Assembly (NCBI RefSeq): GCF_050947335.1
Contig: NW_027473614.1
Coordinates: 141,213-205,212, forward strand
DNA: 64,000 bases
Origin: Megachile rotundata
Lineage: Eukaryota; Arthropoda; Insecta; Hymenoptera; Megachilidae
Direction: 5' to 3'
In this document: positions 51,944 to 64,000 of the stretch, piece after piece
Numbering within the stretch: position 1 is the first letter of the stretch
Layout of the letters: every line of letters starts with the position of its first letter
Program-made: the position numbers and the translations under genes
The notes under the pieces: generated by a model
What the model was told of the DNA's origin: nothing
Database searches by the model: none
The model's input: the letters and a program-made list of their open reading frames with translations, nothing else

Positions 51944-54561
51944 TCGACTCTGTACTATCTAGTTATGTTAAGTTATCCTATCTGAGCACAATTCAACACC
52001 ACAATGAACAATTTTGCTCGTTTTGCACGAATTTTGCTCGTTTTGCACGAATTATGCTCATTTTCGCACGATTCAGCCTCTAATTCGCACATATCCGCTG
52101 TAATTCGACTCTGTACTATCTAGTTATGTTAAGTTATCCTATCTGAGCACAATTCGACACCACAATGAACAATTTTGCTGGTTTTGAACGAATTATGCTC
52201 ATTTTCGCACGATTCAGCCTCTAATTCGCACATATCCGCTGTAATTCGACTCTGTACTATCTAGTCATGTTAAGTTATCGTAACTGAGCACAATTCAACA
52301 CCACAATGAACAATTTTGCTCGTTTTGCACGAATTTTGCTCGTTTTGCACGAATTATGCTCATTTTCGCACGATTCAGCCTCTAATTCGCACATATCCGC
52401 TGTAATTCGACTCTGTACTATCTAGTCATGTTAAGTTATCGTAACTGAGCACAATTCAACACCACAATGAACAATTTTGCTCGTTTTGAACGAATTTTGC
52501 TCATTTTCGCACGATTCAGCCTCTAATTCGCACATATCCGCTGTAATTCGACTCTGTACTATCTAGTCATGTTAACTTATCGTAACTGAGCACAATTCAA
52601 CAGCACAATGAACAATTTTGCTGGTTTTGAACGAATTATGCTAATTTTCGCACGATTCAGCCTCTAATCCGCACATATCCGCTGTAATTCGACTCTGTAC
52701 TATCTAGTTATGTTAAGTTATCCTATCTGAGCACAATTCAACACCACAATGAACAATTTTGCTTGTTTTGAACGAATTATGCTCATTTTCGCACGATTCA
52801 GCCTCTAATTCGCACATATCCGCTGCAATTCGACTCTGTACTATCTAGTTATGTTGAGTTATCCTATCTGAGCACAATTCAACACCACAACGAACAATTT
52901 TGCTCGTTTTGCACGAATTATGCTCATTTTCGCACGATTCAGCCTCTAATTCGCACATATCCGCTGTAATTCGACTCTGTACTATCTAGTCATGTTAAGT
53001 TATCGTAACTGAGCACAATTCAACACCACAATGAACAATTTTGCTCGTTTTGAACGAATTTTGCTCATTTTCAAACGATTCAGCCTCTAATTCGCACATA
53101 TCCGCTGTAACTCGACTCTGTACTATCTAGTTATGTTAAGTTATCGTATCTGAGCACAATTCAACACCACAATGAACAATTTTGCTGGTTTTGAACGAAT
53201 TATGCACATTTTCGCACGATTCAGCCTCTAATTCGCACATATCCGCTGCAATTCGACTCTGTACTATCTCGTTATGTTAAGTTATCCTATCTGAGCACAA
53301 TTCAACACCACAATGAACAATTTTGCTCGTTTTGCACGAATTTTGCTCGTTTTGCACGAATTATGCTGATTTTCGCACGATTCAGCCTCTAATTCGCACA
53401 TATCCGCTGTAATTCGACTACGTACTATCTAGTCATGTTAAGTTATCGTAACTGAGCACAATTCAACACAACAATGAACAATTTTCCTCGTTTTGAACGA
53501 ATTTTGCTCATTTTCAAACGATTCAGCCTCTAATTCGCACATATCCGCTGTAACTCGACTCTGTACTATCTAGTTATGTTAAGTTATCGTATCTGAGCAC
53601 AATTCAACACCACAATGAACAATTTTGCTGGTTTTGAACGAATTATGCACATTTTCGCACGATTCAGCCTCTAATTCGCACATATCCGCTGCAATTCGAC
53701 TCTGTACTATCTCGTTATGTTAAGTTATCCTATCTGAGCACAATTCATCACCACAATGAACAATTTTGCTCGTTTTGCACGAATTTTGCTCGTTTAGCAC
53801 GAATTATGCTCATTTTCGCACGATTCAGCCTCTAATTCGCACATATCCGCTGTAATTCGACTCTGTACTATCTAGTCATGTTAAGTTATCGTAACTGAGC
53901 ACAATTCAACACCACAATGAACAATTTTGCTCGTTTTGAACGAATTATGCTCATTTTCGCACGATTCAGCCTCTAATTCGCACATATCCGCTGTAATTCG
54001 ACTCTGTACTATCTAGTCATGTTAAGTTATCGAAACTGAGCACAATTCAACACAACAATGAACAATTTTGCTCGTTTTGAACGAATTTTGCTCATTTTCA
54101 AACGATTCAGCCTCTAATTCGCACATATCCGCTGTAATTCGACTACGTACTATCTAGTCATGTTAAGTTATCGTAACTGAGCACAATTCAACACAACAAT
54201 GAACAATTTTGCTCGTTTTGAACGAATTTTGCTCATTTTCAAACGATTCAGCCTCTAATTCGCACATATCCGCTGTAATTCGACTCTGTACTATCTAGTT
54301 ATGTTAAGTTATCCTATCTGAGCACAATTCAACACCACAACGAACGATTTTGCTCGTTTTGCACGAATTATGCTCATTTTCGCACGATTCAGCCTCTAAT
54401 TCGCACATATCCGCTGTAATTCGACTCTGTACTATCTAGTCATGTTAAGTTATCGTAACTGAGCACAATTCAACACCACAATGAACAATTTTGCTGGTTT
54501 TGAACGAATTATGCTCATTTTCGCACGATTCAGCCTCTAATTCGCACATATCCGCTGTAAT

Positions 54562-57500
54562 TCGACTCTGTACTATCTAGTCATGTTAAGTTATCGTAAC
54601 TGAGCACAATTCAACACCACAATGAACAATTTTGCTGGTTTTGGACGAATTATGCTCATTTTCGCACGATTCAGCCTCTAATTCGCACATATCCGCTGTA
54701 ATTCGAATCTGTACTATCTAGTTATGTTAAGTTATCCTATCTGAGCACAATTCAACACCACAATGAACAAGTTTGCTCGTTTTGAACGAATTTTGCTCAT
54801 TTTCGAACGATTCAGCCTCTAATTCGCACATATCCGCTGTAATTCGACTCTGTACTATCTAGTCATGCTAAGTTATCGTAACTGAGCACAATTCAACACC
54901 ACAATGAACAATTTTGCTGGTTTTGAACGAATTATGCTCATTTTCGCACGATTCAGTCTCTAATTCGCACATATCCGCTGTAATTCGACTCTGTACTATC
55001 TAGTTATGTTAAGTTATCCTATCTGAGCACAATTCAACACCACAACGAACAATTTTGCTCGTTTTGCACGAATTATGCTCTTTTTCGCACGATTCAGCCT
55101 CTAATTCGCAGATATCCGCTGTAATTCGACTCTGTACTATCTAGTCATGTTAAGTTATCGTAACTGAGCACAATTCAACACCACAATGAACAATTTTGCT
55201 CGTTTTGAACGAATTATGCTCATTTTCGCACGATTCAGCCTCTAATTCGCACATATCCGCTGTAATTCGACTCTGTACTATCTAGTCATGTTAAGTTATC
55301 GTAACTGAGCACAATTCAACACCACAATGAACAATTTTGATCGTTTTGAACGAATTATGCTCATTTTCGCACGATTCAGCCTCTAATTCGCACATATCCG
55401 CTGTAATTCGACTCTGTACTATCTAGTCATGTTAAGTTGTCCTATCTGAGCACAATTCAACACCACAATGAACAATTTTGCTCGTTTTGAACGAATTTTG
55501 CTCATTTTCGAACGATTCAGCCTCTAATTCGTACATATCCGCTGTAATTCGACTCTGTACTATCTAGTTATGTTAAGTTATCCTATCTGAGCACAACTCG
55601 ACACCACAATGAACAATTTTGCTGGTTTTGAACGAATTATGCTCATTTTCGCACGATTCAGCCTCTAATTCGCACATATCCGCTGTAATTCGACTCTGTA
55701 CTATCTAGTCATGTTAAGTTATCGTAACTGAGCACAATTCAACACCACAATGAACAATTTTGCTGGTTTTGGACGAATTATGCACATTTTCGCACGATTC
55801 AGCCTCTAATTCGCACACATCCGCTGTAATTCGACTCTGTACTATCTAGTCATGTTGAGTTATCGTAACTGAGCACAATTCAACACCACAATGAACAATT
55901 TTGCTCGTTTTGCACGAATTATGCTCATTTTCGCACGATTCAGCCTCTAATTCGCACTTATCCGCTGTAATTCGAATCTGTACTATCTAGTCATGTTAAG
56001 TTATTGTAACTGAGCACAATTCAACACCACAATGAACAATTTTGCTGGTTTTGAACGAATTATGCTCATTTTCGCACGATTCAGCCTCTAATTCGCACTT
56101 ATCCGCTGTAATTCGAATCTGTACTATCTAGTTATGTTAAGTTATCCTATCTGAGCACAATTCAACACCACAATGAACAATTTTGCTCGTTTTGAACGAA
56201 TTTTGCTCATTTTCGAACGATTCAGCCTCTAATTCGTACATATCCGCTGTAATTCGACTCTGTACTATCTAGTTATGTTAACTTATCCTATCTGAGCACA
56301 ACTCGACACCACAATGAACAATTTTGCTGGTTTTGAACGAATTATGCTCATTTTCGCACGATTCAGCCTCTAATTCGCACATATCCGCTGTAATTCGACT
56401 CTGTACTATCTAGTCATGTTAAGTTATCGTAACTGAGCACAATTCAACACCACAATGAACAATTTTGCTGGTTTTGGACGAATTATGCTCATTTTCGCAC
56501 GATTCAGCCTCTACTTCGCACACATCCGCTGTAATTCGACTCTGTACTATCTAGTCATGTTGAGTTATCGTAACTGAGCACAATTCAACACCACAATAAA
56601 CAATTTTGCTCGTTTTGCACGAATTATGCTCATTTTCGCATGATTCAGCCTCTAATTCGCACATATCCGCTGTAATTCGACTATGTACTATCTAGTCATG
56701 TTAAGTTATCGTAACTGAGCACAATTCAACACCACAATGAACAATTTTGCTGGTTTTGAACGAATTATGCTCATTTTCGCACGATTCAGCCTCTAATTCG
56801 CACATATCCGCTGTAATTCGTCTCTGTACAATCTAGTCATGTTAAGTTATCGTAACTGTGCACAATTCAACACCACAATGAACAATTTTGCTCGTTTTGC
56901 ACGAATTTTGCTCGTTTTGCACGAATTATGCTCATTTTCGCACGATTCAGACTCTAATTCACACATATCCGCTGTAATTCGACTCTGTACTATCTAGTTA
57001 TGTTAAGTTATCCTATCTGAGCACAATTCAACACCACAATGAGCAATTTTGCTCGTTTTGCACGAATTTAGCTCGTTTTGAACGAATTTTGCTCATTTTC
57101 AAACGATTCAGCCTCTAATTCGCACATATCCGCTGTAATTCGACTCTGTACTATCTAGTTATGTTGAGTTATCCTATCTGAGCACAATTCAACACCACAA
57201 CGAACAATTTTGCTCGTTTTGCACGAATTATGCTCATTTTCGCACGATTCAGCCTCTAATTCGCACATATCCGCTGTAATTCGAGTCTGTACTATCTAGT
57301 CATGTTAAGTTATCGTAACTGAGCACAATTCAACACCACAATGAACAATTTTGCTGGTTTTGAACGAATTATGCTCATTTTCGCACGATTCAACCTCTAA
57401 TTCGCACATATCCGCTGTAATTCGACTCTGTACTATCTAGTTATGTTAAGTTATCCTATCTGAGCACAATTCAACACCACATTGAACAATTTTGCTCGTT

Positions 57501-60500
57501 TTGCACGAATTATGCTCATTTTCGCACGATTCAGCCTCTAATTCGCACATATCCGCTGTAATTCGACTCTGTACTTTCTAGTCATGTTAAGTTATCGTAA
57601 CTGAGCACAATTCAACACCACAATGAACAATTTTGATCGTTTTGAACGAATTATGCTCATTTTCGCACGATTCAGCCTCTAATTACCACATATCCGCTGT
57701 ATTTCGACTCTGTACTATCTAGTTATGTTAAGTTATCCTTTCTGAGCACAATTTAACATCACAATGAACAATTTGGCTCGTTTTGCACGAATTATGCTCA
57801 TTTTCGCACGATTCAGCCTCTGATTCGCACATATCCGCTGTAATTCGACTCTGTAGTTTCTAGTCATGTTAAGTTATCGTAACTGAGCACAATTCAACAC
57901 CACAATGAACAATTTTGATCGTTTTGAACCAATTATGCTCATTTTCGCACGATTCAGCCTCTAATTCGCACATATCCGCTGTAATTCGCCTCTGTACTAT
58001 CTAGTCATGTTATGTTATCGTAACTGAGCACAATTCAACACCACAATGAACAATTTTGCTCGTTTTGCACGAATTATTCACATTTTCGCACGATTCAGCC
58101 TCTAATTCGCACATATCCGCTGTAATTCGACTCTGTACTATCTAGTTGTGTTAAGTTATCGTAACTGAGCACAATTCAACACCACAATGAACGATTTTGA
58201 TCGTTTTGAACGAATTATGCACATTTTCGCACGATTCAGCCTCTAATTCGCACATATCCGCTGTAATTCGACTCTGTACTATCTAGTTATGTTAAGTTAT
58301 CCTATCTGAGCACAATTCAACACCACAATGAACAATTTTGCTCGTTTTGCACGAATTATGCTCATTTTCGAACGATTCAGCCTCTAATTCGCACATATCC
58401 GCTGTAATTCGACTCTGTACTATCTAGTCATGTTAAGTTATCGTAACTGAGCACAATTCAACACCACAATGAACAATTTTGATCGTTTTGAACGAATTAT
58501 GCTCATTTTCGCACGATTCAGCCTCTAATTCGCACATATCCGCTGTAATTCGACTCTGTACTATCTAGTCATGTTAAGTTATCGTAACTGAGCACAATTC
58601 AACACCACAATGAACAATTTTGCTGGTTTTGAACGAATTATGCTCATTTTCGCACGATTCAGCCTCTAATTCGCACATATCCGCTGTAATTCGACTCTGT
58701 ACTATCTAGTCATGTTAAGTTATCCTATCTGAGCACAATTCAACACCGCAACGAACAATTTTGCTCGTTTTGCACGAATTATGCTCATTTTCGCACGATT
58801 CAGCCTCTAATTCGCACATATCCGCTGTAATTCGACTCTGTACTATCTAGTTATGTTAAGTTATCCTATCTGAGCACAATTCAACACCACAACGAACAAT
58901 TTTGCTCGTTTTGCACGAATTATGCTCTTTTTCGCACGATTCAGCCTCTAATTCGCAGATATCCGCTGTAATTCGACTCTGTACTATCTAGTCATGTTAA
59001 GTTATCGTAACTGAGCACAATTCAACACCACAATGAACAATTTTGCTCGTTTTGAACGAATTATGCTCATTTTCGCACGATTCAGCCTCTAATTCGCACA
59101 TATCCGCTGTAATTCGACTCTGTACTATCTAGTCATGTTAAGTTATCGTAACTGAGCACAATTCAACACCACAATGAACAATTTTGCTGGTTTTGAACGA
59201 ATTATGCTCATTTTCGCACGATTCAGCCTCTAATTCGCACATATCCGCTGTAATTCGACTCTGTACTATCTAGTCATGTTAAGTTATCGTAACTGAGCAC
59301 AATTCAGCACCACAATGAACAATTTTGCTGGTTTTGAACGAATTATGCTCATTTTCGCACGATTCAGCCTCTAATTCGCACATATCCGCTGTAATTCGAC
59401 TCTGTACTATCTAGTCATGTTAAGTTATCGTAACTGAGCACAATTCAACACCACAATGAACAATTTTGCTGGTTTTGAACGAATTATGCTCATTTTCGCA
59501 CGATTCAGCCTCTAATTCGCACATATCCGCTGTAATTCGACTCTGTACTATCTAGTTATGTTAAGTTATACTATCTGAGCACAATTCAACACCACAATGA
59601 ACAATTTTGCTGGTTTTGAACGAATTATGCTCATTTTCGCACGATTCAGCCTCTAATTCGCACATATCCGCTGTAATTCGACTACGTACTATCTAGTCAT
59701 GTTAAGTTATCGTAACTGAGGACAATTCAACACAATAATGAACAATTTTGCTCGTTTTGAACGAATTTTGCTCATTTTCAAACGATTCAGCCTCTAATTC
59801 GCACATATCCGCTGTAATTCGACTCTGTACTATCTAGTTATGTTAAGTTATACTATCTGAGCACAATTCAACACCACAATGAACAATTTTGCTGGTTTTG
59901 AACGAATTATGCTCATTTTCGCACGATTCAGCCTCTAATTCGCACATATCCGCTGTAATTCGACTCTGTACTATCTAGTTATGTTAAGTTATCCTATCTG
60001 AGCACAATTCAACACCACAATGAACAATTTTGCTCGTTTTGCACGAATTTTGCTCGTTTTGCACGAATTATGCTCATTTTCGCACGATTCAGCCTCTAAT
60101 TCGCACATATCCGCTGTAATTCGACTCTGTACTATCTAGTTATGTTAAGTTATCCTATCTGAGCACAATTCGACACCACAATGAACAATTTTGCCGGTTT
60201 TGAACGAATTATGCTCATTTTCGCACGATTCAGCCTCTAATTCGCACATATCCGCTGTAATTCGACTCTGTACTATCTAGTCATGTTAAGTTATCGTAAC
60301 TGAGCACAATTCAACACCACAATGAACAATTTTGCTCGTTTTGCACGAATTTTGCTCGTTTTGCACGAATTATGCTCATTTTCGCACGATTCAGCCTCTA
60401 ATTCGCACATATCCGCTGTAATTCGACTCTGTACTATCTAGTCATGTTAAGTTATCGTAACTGAGCACAATTCAACACCACAATGAACAATTTTGCTCGT

Positions 60501-62577
60501 TTTGAACGAATTTTGCTCATTTTCGCACGATTCAGCCTCTAATTCGCACATATCCGCTGTAATTCGACTCTGTACTATCTAGTCATGTTAACTTATCGTA
60601 ACTGAGCACAATTCAACAGCACAATGAACAATTTTGCTGGTTTTGAACGAATTATGCTAATTTTCGCACGATTCAGCCTCTAATCCGCACATATCCGCTG
60701 TAATTCGACTCTGTACTATCTAGTTATGTTAAGTTATCCTATCTGAGCACAATTCAACACCACAATGAACAATTTTGCTTGTTTTGAACGAATTATGCTC
60801 ATTTTCGCACGATTCAGCCTCTAATTCGCACATATCCGCTGCAATTCGACTCTGTACTATCTAGTTATGTTGAGTTATCCTATCTGAGCACAATTCAACA
60901 CCACAACGAACAATTTTGCTCGTTTTGCACGAATTATGCTCATTTTCGCACGATTCAGCCTCTAATTCGCACATATCCGCTGTAATTCGACTCTGTACTA
61001 TCTAGTCATGTTAAGTTATCGTAACTGAGCACAATTCAACACCACAATGAACAATTTTGCTCGTTTTGAACGAATTTTGCTCATTTTCAAACGATTCAGC
61101 CTCTAATTCGCACATATCCGCTGTAACTCGACTCTGTACTATCTAGTTATGTTAAGTTATCGTATCTGAGCACAATTCAACACCACAATGAACAATTTTG
61201 CTGGTTTTGAACGAATTATGCACATTTTCGCACGATTCAGCCTCTAATTCGCACATATCCGCTGCAATTCGACTCTGTACTATCTCGTTATGTTAAGTTA
61301 TCCTATCTGAGCACAATTCAACACCACAATGAACAATTTTGCTCGTTTTGCACGAATTTTGCTCGTTTTGCACGAATTATGCTGATTTTCGCACGATTCA
61401 GCCTCTAATTCGCACATATCCGCTGTAATTCGACTACGTACTATCTAGTCATGTTAAGTTATCGTAACTGAGCACAATTCAACACAACAATGAACAATTT
61501 TCCTCGTTTTGAACGAATTTTGCTCATTTTCAAACGATTCAGCCTCTAATTCGCACATATCCGCTGTAACTCGACTCTGTACTATCTAGTTATGTTAAGT
61601 TATCGTATCTGAGCACAATTCAACACCACAATGAACAATTTTGCTGGTTTTGAACGAATTATGCACATTTTCGCACGATTCAGCCTCTAATTCGCACATA
61701 TCCGCTGCAATTCGACTCTGTACTATCTCGTTATGTTAAGTTATCCTATCTGAGCACAATTCATCACCACAATGAACAATTTTGCTCGTTTTGCACGAAT
61801 TTTGCTCGTTTAGCACGAATTATGCTCATTTTCGCACGATTCAGCCTCTAATTCGCACATATCCGCTGTAATTCGACTCTGTACTATCTAGTCATGTTAA
61901 GTTATCGTAACTGAGCACAATTCAACACCACAATGAACAATTTTGCTCGTTTTGAACGAATTATGCTCATTTTCGCACGATTCAGCCTCTAATTCGCACA
62001 TATCCGCTGTAATTCGACTCTGTACTATCTAGTCATGTTAAGTTATCGAAACTGAGCACAATTCAACACAACAATGAACAATTTTGCTCGTTTTGAACGA
62101 ATTTTGCTCATTTTCAAACGATTCAGCCTCTAATTCGCACATATCCGCTGTAATTCGACTACGTACTATCTAGTCATGTTAAGTTATCGTAACTGAGCAC
62201 AATTCAACACAACAATGAACAATTTTGCTCGTTTTGAACGAATTTTGCTCATTTTCAAACGATTCAGCCTCTAATTCGCACATATCCGCTGTAATTCGAC
62301 TCTGTACTATCTAGTTATGTTAAGTTATCCTATCTGAGCACAATTCAACACCACAACGAACGATTTTGCTCGTTTTGCACGAATTATGCTCATTTTCGCA
62401 CGATTCAGCCTCTAATTCGCACATATCCGCTGTAATTCGACTCTGTACTATCTAGTCATGTTAAGTTATCGTAACTGAGCACAATTCAACACCACAATGA
62501 ACAATTTTGCTGGTTTTGAACGAATTATGCTCATTTTCGCACGATTCAGCCTCTAATTCGCACATATCCGCTGTAAT
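54562..62577 (+). repeat. 58-monomer family, copy 2 (56 monomers, 8,016 bp)
   Basis: 56 x 141 + 6 x 20 = 8,016. It is identical in order to copy 1 except for the block at 59,778-59,959, where one monomer replaces three. I noticed few substitutions, for example TTTTGCCGG near 60,193 against TTTTGCTGG near 52,177. Confidence 0.92.
56254..56978 (+). repeat. 725-bp five-monomer module, copy 4 of 4
   Basis: Copy of 47,956-48,680 at +8,298, including ACTGTGCACAATT. Confidence 0.9.
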
Positions 62578-64000
62578 TCGACTCTGTACTATCTAGTCAT
62601 GTTAAGTTATCGTAACTGAGCACAATTCAACACCACAATGAACAATTTTGCTGGTTTTGAACGAATTATGCTCATTTTCGCACGATTCAGCCTCTAATTC
62701 GCACATATCCGCTGTAATTCGACTCTGTACTATCTAGTTATGTTAAGTTATACTATCCGAGCACAATTCAACACCACAATGAACAATTTTGCTGGTTTTG
62801 AACGAATTATGCTCATTTTCGCACGATTCAGCCTCTAATTCGCACATATCCGCTGTAATTCGACTCTGTACTATCTAGTTATGTTAAGTTATCCTATCTG
62901 AGCACAATTCAACACCACAATGAACAATTTTGCTCGTTTTGCACGAATTTTGCTCGTTTTGCACGAATTATGCTCATTTTCGCACGATTCAGCCTCTAAT
63001 TCGCACATATCCGCTGTAATTCGACTCTGTACTATCTAGTTATGTTAAGTTATCCTATCTGAGCACAATTCGACACCACAATGAACAATTTTGCTGGTTT
63101 TGAACGAATTATGCTCATTTTCGCACGATTCAGCCTCTAATTCGCACATATCCGCTGTAATTCGACTCTGTACTATCTAGTTATGTTAAGTTATCCTATC
63201 TGAGCACAATTCGACACCACAATGAACAATTTTGCTGGTTTTGAACGAATTATGCTCATTTTCGCACGATTCAGCCTCTAATTCGCACATATCCGCTGTA
63301 ATTCGACTCTGTACTATCTAGTCATGTTAAGTTATCGTAACTGAGCACAATTCAACACCACAATGAACAATTTTGCTCGTTTTGCACGAATTTTGCTCGT
63401 TTTGCACGAATTATGCTCATTTTCGCACGATTCAGCCTCTAATTCGCACATATCCGCTGTAATTCGACTCTGTACTATCTAGTCATGTTAAGTTATCGTA
63501 ACTGAGCACAATTCAACACCACAATGAACAATTTTGCTCGTTTTGAACGAATTTTGCTCATTTTCAAACGATTCAGCCTCTAATTCGCACATATCCGCTG
63601 TAACTCGACTCTGTACTATCTAGTTATGTTAAGTTATCCTATCTGAGCACAATTCAACACCACAATGAACAATTTTGCTGGTTTTGAACGAATTATGCTC
63701 ATTTTCGCACGATTGAGCCTCTAATTCGCACATATCCGCTGCAATTCGACTCTGTACTATCTAGTTATGTTAAGTTATGCTATCTGAGCACAATTCAACA
63801 CCACAATGAACAATTTTGCTGGTTTTGAACGAATTATGCTCATTTTCGCACGATTCAGCCTCTAATTCGCACATATCCGCTGTAATTCGACTCTGTACTA
63901 TCTAGTTATGTTAAGTTATCCTATCTGAGCACAATTCAACACCACAATGAACAATTTTGCTCGTTTTGCACGAATTTTGTTCGTTTTGCACGAATTATGC
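62578..64000 (+). repeat. Partial further copy running off the window
   Basis: From 62,719 the order (TTATACTATC B-like monomer, B 161 bp, B with TTCGACACC and GCTGG, A 161 bp, A with TTTTCAAACG) echoes 59,819-60,563, with one extra TTCGACACC monomer at 63,162-63,302. The last monomers add CTGTAACTCG, CTGCAATTCG and a private TTATGCTATC. The monomer starting at 63,887 is cut by the window edge after its 20-bp extra (TTTTGTTCG variant). Confidence 0.8.

Larger units (their letters stand above)
46264..54561 (+). repeat. 58-monomer higher-order repeat, copy 1 (8,298 bp)
   Basis: 58 x 141 + 6 x 20 = 8,298, with the six 20-bp extras near 48,595, 48,765, 52,015, 52,320, 53,330 and 53,765. Rare marks recur at +8,298: AACAAGTTTGC (46,471 and 54,769), ATTTAGCTCG (48,771 and 57,069), TTATACTATC (51,271 and 59,569), GAGGACAATTC (51,421 and 59,719). 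Beyond the swapped segment at 51.5-51.9 kb the offset is 8,016 (TTAACTTATCG 52,571 and 60,587; TATCGAAACTG 54,031 and 62,047). Confidence 0.93.
1..64000 (+). repeat. 141-bp satellite DNA array filling the whole window
   Basis: Monomers starting TCGACTCTG recur every 141 bp from base 1 to the right edge, all in one orientation, with no inserted unique DNA or mobile element. I estimate about 447 monomers, because about 51 extra 20-bp sub-repeats account for the excess over 141 x n. Sequence differences between monomers are mostly a limited set of recurrent substitutions. Indels are rare except near 3.2-6.7 kb and 26.0-27.3 kb. The consensus has stop codons in all three forward frames (for example TAG at 17, TAA at 36, TGA at 40) and in all three reverse frames, so it is non-coding. 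Family knowledge: long head-to-tail arrays with higher-order structure are typical of eukaryotic centromeric or pericentromeric heterochromatin. That location is inference here. Strand is given as the direction in which the monomer is described; true transcription direction, if any, is unknown. Confidence 0.98.

Noticed and set aside
1..64000. CRISPR array
   Set aside because: Repeats are contiguous, with no unique spacers of regular length; the variable bases are recurrent point variants inside a 141-bp monomer.
1..64000. CENP-B box
   Set aside because: No match to NTTCGNNNNANNCGGGN seen on either strand. TTCG is common, but the CGGG part is missing; the only CCCG I noticed, near 26,055, is in the aberrant monomer and lacks the rest of the motif.
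1..64000. Coding tandem-repeat protein (141 is divisible by three)
   Set aside because: The frame would be kept between monomers, but stops at 36, 40, 82, 118 and 138 and others close every forward frame, and TTA, CTA and TCA triplets close every reverse frame.

Overview
The whole 64 kb window is one uninterrupted tandem satellite array. Every stretch I read is the same head-to-tail monomer, always in the same orientation. The basic length is 141 bp: copies starting TCGACTCTG lie at 1, 142, 283, 424, 565 and onward with very little length drift. I estimate about 447 monomers. I see no gene, tRNA, rRNA, transposon, telomere repeat or unique sequence. The consensus monomer has stop codons in all six frames. 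GC content is about 38% (54 of 141 bases counted), and CpG is not depleted (7 observed against about 5 expected). This is eukaryotic heterochromatin, plausibly pericentromeric or centromeric. The undepleted CpG leans away from a heavily CpG-methylated vertebrate or plant genome, but I do not recognise the family and cannot name the organism.

The array is organised at several nested scales. (1) Inside the monomer there is a degenerate ~20-bp period: G(C/A)AC tetrads fall every 19-21 bp, so 141 is about 7 x 20. (2) Monomers fall into two main states, A and B, distinguished at positions 21, 35 and 38. About 49 monomers carry one extra 20-bp sub-repeat (161 bp), and two carry two extra copies (181 bp). 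(3) A seven-monomer higher-order repeat of 1,007 bp recurs. (4) Larger nested higher-order repeats of 3,404, 6,888, 10,274, about 7,592 and about 8,298 bp fill most of the window. All these lengths fit n x 141 + k x 20, apart from a few identified indels.

Layout: 1-3,282 holds variant monomers and a six-monomer part of the 7-mer. About 3,185-6,700 is rich in small indels and partly duplicates the clean stretch 6,888-8,639. 8,640-15,527 and 15,528-25,801 are two copies of one large unit; the second has a 24-monomer block doubled. 25,802-30,957 is a mixed zone with a second, insertion-rich patch. 30,958-38,549 and 38,550-45,840 are two copies of a 53-monomer unit. 45,841-46,263 is a three-monomer linker. 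46,264-54,561 and 54,562-62,577 are two copies of a 58-monomer unit. 62,578-64,000 begins another partial copy and runs off the window.

No genes work together here. The biology is repeat turnover: unequal exchange in monomer register, segment swaps between higher-order families, and quantised 20-bp expansion. Two patches look more like residual assembly error than biology.
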